Assembly: GCA_000827495.1 (NCBI GenBank)
Contig: KN817533.1
Coordinates: 430,103 to 442,811 of the forward strand
Source: Hypholoma sublateritium FD-334 SS-4
Lineage: Eukaryota; Basidiomycota; Agaricomycetes; Agaricales; Strophariaceae
Reading direction: 5' to 3'
DNA length: 12,709 nucleotides
Part shown: piece after piece, positions 8,251 through 12,709 of the stretch
Numbering within the stretch: position 1 is the stretch's first letter
Layout of the letters: every line of letters starts with the position of its first letter
Program-made: the position numbers and the translations under genes
Notes under the pieces: model-generated
Databases searched by the model: none
The model's input: only the letters and a program-made list of their open reading frames with translations
Told to the model about the DNA's origin: nothing

Positions 8251-8360
8251 TGGACGGGCTCGGGAAGATCTCCCATGATAGCGGGGAGGGCACGGGCGCG
8301 TGCGAGCGCACGCGGACGGACATCTCCTCCCCGCATGACGAAACAGCGCGAACCCGTCCA
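8251..8360 (+). repeat. Palindromic module M14, best consensus copy
   Basis: The length is 110 bp. TGGACGGG (8251-8258) pairs perfectly with CCCGTCCA (8353-8360). GCGGGGAG (8281-8288) pairs with CTCCCCGC (8327-8334). The core CGCGTGCG-AG-CGCACGCG at 8297-8314 is a perfect 8-bp inverted repeat. The leader block CAGCGGTCAGTCAACGCAT at 8217-8235 ends 15 nt upstream, and GGCGGGCGATGAAG follows downstream. Confidence 0.85.
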
Positions 8361-8380
8361 GGCGCGGGCGGGCGATGAAG

Positions 8381-8418
8381 TTGATATAGCGCGTGTAAGT
8401 TGATATAACGCGTCTCTG
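8381..8418 (+). repeat. Tandem 19-bp repeat after M14
   Basis: Two adjacent 19-bp units, TTGATATAGCGCGTGTAAG and TTGATATAACGCGTCTCTG, lie just downstream of M14. The same pair occurs at 10142-10179 after M18. The GATATAGCG string also appears at about 2096 and 4722. Confidence 0.75.
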
Positions 8419-8867
8419 GAGGTACGCGTGTATGTGAATCTGATATGGGGGGGAGAGCGGCGCGCATGGGGGAGAGGGAGTTGCACCGCACCGCGAGCGG
8501 CCGGCTGCGGAATATGTGGAATTATAATCTGGGCGCAAGGAGNAGCGTCATACGAGCCTACGTCAATGCATGGCCAGAAAAACATCGCTCCACGCACCAG
8601 CCATGCTGAGCCGCTAGGCTCCCACCGCCCCGCAGTGTGAATGTATGCGCAGCGATGCATCCAAGTCGAGCATGTCAAAGCCACGAGAAAACACGCGCGT
8701 TCGCGCGCAGAGGATACACTAAATATTTCTAATCAACGGGGTACGAGCGGAAAGCAGTACGCCCCGTGGATTCTGCATCAGGCTCCATCTGCGCACGCAG
8801 GGCACATTATTCAGTACGGAAGGGAATGAGGTGGGCGGTGATGCGGGAGCTCATCTCCTCGAGGCGC

Positions 8868-8970
8868 AGACGGAGAACAGACAAAAACTAGTTGAGCGGA
8901 GCGTATGTGCGCGCGATGGCACGCGCGAGCGCATCTAACGTCCCGCGAGCAGCGTGATGGTCCCCGTCCG
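8868..8970 (+). repeat. Palindromic module M15
   Basis: The left arm AGACGGAGA (8868-8876) and right arm CCCCGTCCG (8962-8970) bound a core rich in GCGCGCG. AGCGGAGCG faces ACGTCCCGC in the middle. This module occupies the place where, in segmental copy B, the LTR retrotransposon begins. Confidence 0.55.
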
Positions 8971-9057
8971 GGCGTGTGGGCGGTGTGCGGCGCGGAAATG
9001 GCGTATGAGGGAAGAAAATGGGATGAAGAATACGGGGGCATGCAAGCATGACGCGCG

Positions 9058-9151
9058 TGGACAAGGGTTCATTCTTGTATAGCGGGGTGCGCACGATCGC
9101 GTGCAAGGGCATGCATCCTCAGCACCCCGCGAGGAGTGCAGCCCCTGTCCA
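9058..9151 (+). repeat. Palindromic module M16 with compensatory middle stem
   Basis: The middle arms GCGGGGTGC (9082-9090) and GCACCCCGC (9122-9130) pair perfectly over 9 bp, although both differ from consensus GCGGGGAG/CTCCCCGC. The outer arms are TGGACAAGGG (9058-9067, one inserted base) and CCCTGTCCA (9143-9151). The core GCGTGCAAGGGCATGC is shortened, and the module is 94 bp. Confidence 0.75.
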
Positions 9152-9828
9152 GGCGGCAGCAGGCGATTTGGTGGCGATAATAACACGCACCTGCGGATCG
9201 CCCCCCATCGATTCGAGCTGGGAAATCTCAGAGGGCGTATAGAGGTGGTTTGGTGGGCTGCGCGGCGGCGGATGTTGATATCGGCGATAAGCGCGGCCTG
9301 CAGGATCCTGGAGGCGCTGAAGAAACACTAAGAGGCGGCGTGTGGGCTGGAGGGGGTGGGGCATGCTGTGGAGTGGCGGTGGACAACCGACGTACGGCTC
9401 ACGTATCTAGATCCGACAGGGACACGGCTGCGTGCGTGCAGACTATCAGAGGGTGGGCGGGGAGTGGACAATGTGGGCGGGAGGACTCACGCTGTCTGCG
9501 GCGCAGCGAGTGATCCTGGCTGTGCGGTGTGCGTGAGGCGGCGGTGGGATGACGGCGGCGTTGGAACGAAGCGGTGGCGATGGTGGGCAGAGGATTCTGA
9601 GCGTTGAGCTGCGGTGGGATGGGGAGGACGTTAAAGATGAAGGTAATGATGACGTGGCGCTGAATATGTTGTCAGAAATAGATGTCGGCATGTCGCGGCT
9701 TGCAAAGTGCGGCGGCGCGGACCGGCACACCAGGATTATCCTTGCCTTCAAATTCCAGGAATTCGACGCCAACAGCCAACCCACCACCCGCGATGGCGCG
9801 GAGCGGCGTGGTGCACGCCGCACGCGCA
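9152..9828. other. G-rich array spacer; no gene called
   Basis: The first part (to about 9310) is a degenerate type A spacer: GTGGGCTGCGCGGCGGCGGATG parallels the GTGGGTKGTGCAGCG blocks after M5 and M9. The stretch 9330-9640 is G-rich on the + strand. A minus-strand ATG ORF of 81 codons (9364-9119) and longer GTG-start ORFs cross the region. None is kept in paralogues or recognised. Segmental copy B begins at about 9716. Confidence 0.4.
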
Positions 9829-9927
9829 TAGATGGGTTTTTTGGATACACTGATAGCAGGTAGAGCCCCCCTTTGTGCGAGCGCACTTAGGCGGCTGCTC
9901 CCAGCGTACATGAACCGTACCCGTCTA
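9829..9927 (+). repeat. Palindromic module M17
   Basis: The outer arms TAGATGGGT (9829-9837) and ACCCGTCTA (9919-9927) pair over 9 positions with one G-T. Both arms carry the change from TGG...CCA to TAG...CTA. The core GTGCGAGCGCAC is at 9875-9886 and GGCTGCTCCCA lies on the right. Confidence 0.7.
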
Positions 9928-10011
9928 GGCGCGGGCGAGGCGCTGCAACAGCGCGTATATGCGTCTAGTACCCCGCATGTTGGAGGTCAGTCAACGGATC
10001 ACGCGCGCGCA

Positions 10012-10121
10012 TGGACGGGTTGTTGACAGTATTCTTCGTGAGCGAGGAGGGCACGCGCGCGTGCAAGCGCACGCGGGCGGGCATATACTCCCCGCATGAT
10101 AAAACAGCGCGAACCCGTCCA
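10012..10121 (+). repeat. Palindromic module M18
   Basis: The length is 110 bp. The outer arms TGGACGGGTT (10012-10021) and AACCCGTCCA (10112-10121) pair perfectly over 10 bp. GCGAGGAG (10042-10049) faces CTCCCCGC (10088-10095) with one mismatch. The core is GTGCAAGCGCAC (10061-10072). Confidence 0.85.
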
Positions 10122-10141
10122 GCCGCCGGCGGGCGATGAAG

Positions 10142-10179
10142 ATGATATAGCGCGTGTTAGTTGATATAGCGCGTGTTTG
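10142..10179 (+). repeat. Tandem 19-bp repeat after M18
   Basis: ATGATATAGCGCGTGTTAG and TTGATATAGCGCGTGTTTG are adjacent 19-bp units, paralogous to 8381-8418. Confidence 0.75.
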
Positions 10180-10610
10180 CGGGTGCGTGTGGGTGTAATA
10201 TGACATAGAGGAGGAGAGCGCGTTGTGGATGGGGGAAAGGGAGTTGCACCGCACTGCGAGAGGCCGGCTCTGGAATTTATTTCATTATCTGGGGAGCACG
10301 ACGTTTCCTCTAATGAGCGCACGCTGATTCACGCCCAGAAGATGAATGCTCCGCGCGCCGGCCGCGCCAGGTGCCGCAGGTGTGAATGTATGCGGAGAGA
10401 TGCACATACATGGGGACATGGAAGCCACGAGAGAACATGCGCTTTCGCGCAGAGGAATTTGTGAACGCTGTGATCAACGGGGTATGAGCGCAAAGCGGTA
10501 CGCCCCCGTGGATCCTACATCAGGCTCCATCTGTGCGCGCACAGGGCACATTATTCAGCAAGGAAGGGAATGGGGCGGGGGAGGCGGGGGAGCACATTTC
10601 ATCAAGGCGC

Positions 10611-10617
10611 GGACGGT
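10611..10617 (+). repeat. Left arm of module M19, cut by the LTR insertion
   Basis: GCGCGGACGGT immediately before the LTR matches the left arm of the modules (GCGCATGGACGGGT type). In segmental copy A the equivalent position is the left arm of M15. The rest of M19 is presumably beyond the retrotransposon, outside the window. Confidence 0.5.
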
Positions 10618-10662
10618 TGTAAGGAATTAATATTCCTTGCGCACGGAACGCCCGACGCACCA

Positions 10663-10711
10663 CAGACACGCCCCTCAGACACGCTCCCAGACACGCCCTC
10701 AGACACGCCGT
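10663..10711 (+). repeat. Short tandem repeat in LTR U3
   Basis: Four copies of CAGACACG, each with a C/T-rich tail, start at 10663, 10676, 10688 and 10700 (period 12-13 bp). Repeats of this kind are common in U3 regions and may hold activator sites. That role is inference. Confidence 0.7.
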
Positions 10712-11138
10712 CCCACGCGCGCCGCGATCAAGCGCCCGCCCTATTTTTAGAGGACGCCCGCCACATCTCCGCGACCTCGCACTCGCCGCGCCCATTCTCC
10801 ACGCACGTTCGCCCTCCGAAGCACGCCTTCGACCCCCGGAAATCGCACTATCCAGCCAAAAGTCCCAAGACGCAGCATTTCTCGGAGCGGGACGACGAGA
10901 TGTCGCCTAAGCGCCTCGGTACGCGACACCGGCACGCCGATCAGCCGAGCATTTAATTATGCTCNCGTGCGCCTCAGCCGTATCCCTCGCCCGCTCACCC
11001 AAAAGTCATCTCGGCACGCGCACGACGCCGCTCATCGCCCTTCTCTCGCATTCCTCACCCTTCCCCCACTTGTTCCTGTTTTATTTCGTCCTTTAGTTAG
11101 TCACCAGCTTCCTGGGCACCAAGCCCATTTCTTCGTAG

Positions 11139-11147
11139 TATAAAAAG
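11139..11147 (+). promoter_or_regulatory. LTR TATA box
   Basis: TATAAAAAG lies about 520 bp into the LTR and about 580 bp upstream of the gag start. It is the best TATA motif in the element and would place the transcript start near 11165-11180, dividing U3 from R. Confidence 0.6.
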
Positions 11148-11426
11148 CCATGTAAAAAATTACCTCCAGCAGTGAATTTATAGCCCACTCCCTCCTTCCT
11201 GTCGGTCTCCCCTCACCGCCAGAACCCGCCGCTTTTGACAAGCAGCGCGACGCTTCGAGAAGTCATATTCGCACGCTACGCTATTTTTAAGTTCCATTTC
11301 CTCGCGCCAACTAAACCGTTCGCATTTCTTGGTAAACTACACAGGCACCTTTCCTTGACGTTCGTGCTCGGAAACTCGCACCCCCAACAACCTCTCCCTG
11401 TCCACCGGAGTACCCGTCTCTACAAC

Positions 11427-11444
11427 TGGAGCCCACCGCGAGGG
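11427..11444 (+). other. Possible primer-binding site
   Basis: TGGAGCCCACCGCGAGGG starts two bases after the proposed LTR end, and TGG is the usual start of a site complementary to a tRNA 3' CCA end. The following bases do not fit the complement of a normal T-loop, and I could not assign a tRNA. The call is tentative. Some fungal elements use other priming modes. Confidence 0.25.
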
Positions 11445-11720
11445 TTTTCATCTGTGTGTCTACCAAAAATCCCACGAACGTACCGTTCTATTCATAGAAC
11501 ACGGCACCCCGCTTCGCCTCGCACCGCCCGCACTNGTATCCTCGCTCATTCCCCTACTCTGGCTAATCGAAACCAAGCACGTGCTAACGGACGATTTACC
11601 AAAGCTGCTAAAGGAATCCCTCAGCCCATTTTCCATCCCTCGTCGACGCCCACGCCCGATTCACCTTTCACGCCGTCAGCTTTCCACACGCCGTCAGCAA
11701 CATTCCCATCATCGCTTATC
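11445..11720 (+). other. Retrotransposon leader
   Basis: Untranslated region between the proposed LTR and gag. It is C-rich near the end, with a 12-bp direct repeat CACGCCGTCAGC at 11669-11680 and 11687-11698. No further signal was recognised. Confidence 0.45.
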
Positions 11721-12709
11721 ATGTCTACGTCTACCGCCGCTCTCACCGCTCCCGCTCCCACACCCATGCACATGCCGGGCCGCAGCCACCACTCCGCGCC
11801 GAAATTCGACGGCAAACCATGGTCTCTGAAACGCTTCCTCACTGAAGTGCACGACCTCGCNGCCGAAAAGGGACTCAACGACCGCCAAGCCATCTCGGCT
11901 GTTCTCTCGTANGCGCCCGCTAAGGACCACGAGCTTTGGCTCTNGATCGNGTCCGCATCCGGCGAAAGCTGGGCCGCGTTTGAAGCCGAACTGTGTACCT
12001 TGTACCCCGGATCAGAAGGGGACCGCAAATATAACCGCGAGAACCTCGACGCGCTCACACGCAGCTCCTCCCTTGTTCCCATGACCGACCACCTACAGTT
12101 TGGGGAGTACTACCGCTCCTTCCTGACGATCACCGCGTTCCTCAAAACCAAGAAGCGTATTAGCGACCAAGAGTGCTNGTCAAAATTCCTCGAAGGCCTA
12201 CACTACAGGTTCCNCGCCGACCTTGCCGACTATCTCCGGATCAAAGATCCATCGCACCATATCGACGATCCATGGGCGCTTGCGACCTTGTACGAGTCCG
12301 CCCTCTTTGTACTCTCGAACCGCATCGGAGGCGCCNGCTACGCAGCTACGCAGAATTTTCCCCCATACAACGACGCCACTGCAGAACACCCGCCGGTCAA
12401 AACTGAGGTGTTTGACGCCTCCTCGCTCGTCGGCAAGTACATGGAGTCAGAGGCATTCCTTAATCGGATGTCGACGATCCTACGGCCCGTTCTCCAATCG
12501 TACCAGCCACCAGCGCAGATGCCGTACGCCCCGCAGAACGCGCCCCCCGCACAGACGCCTNGTTTCAACATCCACCCAGTGGGAAATTCCTCGTACAACG
12601 CCAACGTCGCCCCGCCGCAGCCGCAGCCGCAGACACAGCAACAACAGCGCCCCGATATCTGCATCTTCTGCTCGGACCCGAAGCACTACCAATTCGACTG
12701 CGCAATGGC
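11721..12709 (+). CDS. Retrotransposon Gag, 3' end beyond window
   Basis: This is an open frame of 329 codons that is still open at the window edge. The ATG at 11721 has A at -3 (11718), a good eukaryotic start context. The N-terminus is low-complexity (Ser, Thr, Ala, Pro). It is followed by a helical capsid-like region from about residue 27 with FDGKPWSLKRFL, and later EYYRSFLTITAFL and SKFLEGLHYRF, the kind of layout seen in LTR-retrotransposon Gag. Residues 250-310 are Pro/Gln-rich. Residues 314-327 form a CX2CX4HX4C zinc knuckle (C314, C317, H322, C327), the nucleic-acid-binding motif of nucleocapsids. The product would package element RNA in cytoplasmic virus-like particles. Eight codons carry or contain an N, including TAN at codon 64 and TNG at codons 75 and 153. 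Some readings of these codons would be stops, so an intact frame is probable but not proven. Protease and pol are expected downstream. Confidence 0.85.
   Translation, partial: MSTSTAALTAPAPTPMHMPGRSHHSAPKFDGKPWSLKRFLTEVHDLXAEKGLNDRQAISAVLSXAPAKDHELWLXIXSASGESWAAFEAELCTLYPGSEGDRKYNRENLDALTRSSSLVPMTDHLQFGEYYRSFLTITAFLKTKKRISDQECXSKFLEGLHYRFXADLADYLRIKDPSHHIDDPWALATLYESALFVLSNRIGGAXYAATQNFPPYNDATAEHPPVKTEVFDASSLVGKYMESEAFLNRMSTILRPVLQSYQPPAQMPYAPQNAPPAQTPXFNIHPVGNSSYNANVAPPQPQPQTQQQQRPDICIFCSDPKHYQFDCAM

Larger units (their letters stand above)
7965..8870 (+). repeat. Segmental duplication 2, copy A (modules M13-M14, start of M15)
   Basis: This block is colinear with 9716-10617. Shared landmarks in order are: GCGGACCGGC; TTCGACGCCAACAGC; CACCACCCG or CAACCACCCGG; GAGCGCACTTAGGCGGCTGC; GGCGCGGGCGAGGCG; GCGTATATGCGTCTAGTACC; module M14 or M18; two 19-bp repeats; GGGAGTTGCACCGCAC; GAAGCCACGAGA-like; ATCAACGGGGTA; CAGGCTCCATCTG; and GGGCACATTATTCAG. 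The two copies are more alike than those of duplication 1, so this duplication is probably younger. Confidence 0.8.
365..10617 (+). repeat. Large diverged head-to-tail array of palindromic modules and spacer blocks
   Basis: About 10 kb is built from the same blocks used over and over: palindromic modules of 94-110 bp, a leader block before some of them, and GC-rich spacers. Orientation is constant, because the right arm is followed by GGCGGCGATG or GGCGGGCGATG in most copies. Distances between modules are irregular (about 180-900 bp), so this is a composite array and not a simple satellite. Copies differ at many positions and by indels, so the array is old. CpG-rich strings such as CGCG remain frequent. 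ORFs of 60-180 codons occur on both strands but are not kept in frame between paralogous copies, and many begin with GTG rather than ATG. No protein family was recognised. It could be a subtelomeric or pericentromeric repeat, a decayed transposon family, or a cluster of structured RNA genes. Only the repeat structure is directly visible. A TIR element at 3321-4278 interrupts it. Confidence 0.8.
9716..10617 (+). repeat. Segmental duplication 2, copy B (modules M17-M18, interrupted M19)
   Basis: This is the colinear partner of 7965-8870, offset by about 1.75 kb. The match ends in AAGGCGCGGACGG at the point where the LTR starts, while copy A continues through module M15. This comparison fixes the left boundary of the retrotransposon independently of its own terminal sequence. 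Confidence 0.8.
10618..11424 (+). repeat. Putative 5' LTR
   Basis: It begins TGTA and may end TACA (11421-11424), giving 4-bp inverted ends and a length of 807 bp. The first 21 bases hold a perfect 7-bp inverted repeat AAGGAAT/ATTCCTT (10621-10627, 10632-10638). The left boundary is supported by the paralogous array copy. The right boundary is a guess from the TACA followed two bases later by TGG. A second candidate end is TACA at 11338-11341. The long + ORF at 10570-10956 crosses the boundary and is not a gene. Confidence 0.55.
10618..12709 (+). mobile_element. LTR retrotransposon, 5' part (LTR, leader, gag), runs off the window
   Basis: The left edge is set by the break in the segmental duplication and by TGTA at 10618. 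The order is LTR, short leader, then a gag ORF with a terminal CCHC zinc knuckle, as in Ty3/gypsy (Metaviridae) and Ty1/copia elements. The pol genes that would separate the two families are outside the window. Gypsy type is my preference from the Gag layout but is not shown. Ten of the window's 14 ambiguous bases fall here, suggesting a multicopy family. The target-site duplication and 3' LTR cannot be checked. The five bases before the LTR are ACGGT. Confidence 0.8.

Noticed and set aside
391..10121. CRISPR-like array of palindromic repeats
   Set aside because: Modules are too long and diverged and are spaced irregularly by hundreds of bases. There are no uniform spacers or cas genes, and the context is eukaryotic.
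10570..10956. 128-codon + strand ORF
   Set aside because: It crosses the array/LTR boundary at 10618, so it joins unrelated sequences, and it starts just before the insertion point.
11621..12082. Minus-strand 153-codon ORF opposite gag
   Set aside because: It is a shadow of the gag frame. The + strand frame has a good start context and a CCHC zinc knuckle.
1..12709. tRNA or rRNA genes
   Set aside because: No cloverleaf with canonical T-arm (GGTTCRANNCC) or recognisable rRNA core was seen. The module core GTGCGAGCGCAC is a palindrome and not a tRNA arm.

Overview
This looks like nuclear DNA of a filamentous fungus, most likely an Agaricomycete (basidiomycete). The inference rests on a GC-rich retrotransposon Gag with a CCHC zinc knuckle at the right end and on a very GC- and CpG-rich background with no bacterial gene structure. 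No cellular protein gene, rRNA or tRNA could be recognised. The only convincing coding sequence is the retrotransposon gag, which runs off the right edge. The host assignment is an inference and no species is claimed.

Layout. Bases 1-364 are relatively AT-rich and unassigned. Bases 365-10617 form one large, strongly diverged, head-to-tail repeat array. Its hallmark is a palindromic module of about 95-110 bp, found about 18 times plus one truncated copy. Each module has an outer stem (TGGACGGGT ... ACCCGTCCA), a middle stem (AGCGGGGAG ... CTCCCCGC) and a palindromic core (GTGCGAGCGCAC). Between modules lie recurring spacer blocks: a leader block about 15 nt before several modules, a tandem 19-bp repeat after two of them, TATA-like boxes and GC-rich blocks. 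At a larger scale, 2093-3318 is repeated as 4718-6061, and 7965-8870 is repeated as 9716-10617. Many ORFs cross the array, but none keeps its frame between paralogous copies, so the array is treated as non-coding.

Two younger mobile elements interrupt the array. At 3321-4278 is a 958-bp element with terminal inverted repeats of 76-83 bp, nearly identical to each other and flanked by TA dinucleotides. It has no recognisable transposase and is probably non-autonomous. At 10618 an LTR retrotransposon begins inside the left arm of another palindromic module. Its 5' LTR is about 10618-11424 (TGTA...TACA), with a TATA box at 11139, a possible primer-binding site at 11427 and a gag ORF from 11721 to the window end. 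Ambiguous bases (N) fall almost only in these two elements: 13 of 14. This suggests that the elements are multicopy while the array is locus-specific.

The most unusual feature is the palindromic-module array. In several copies both arms of a stem have changed together, so pairing is kept although the sequence differs. This fits either selection for a DNA or RNA hairpin or arm-to-arm conversion.
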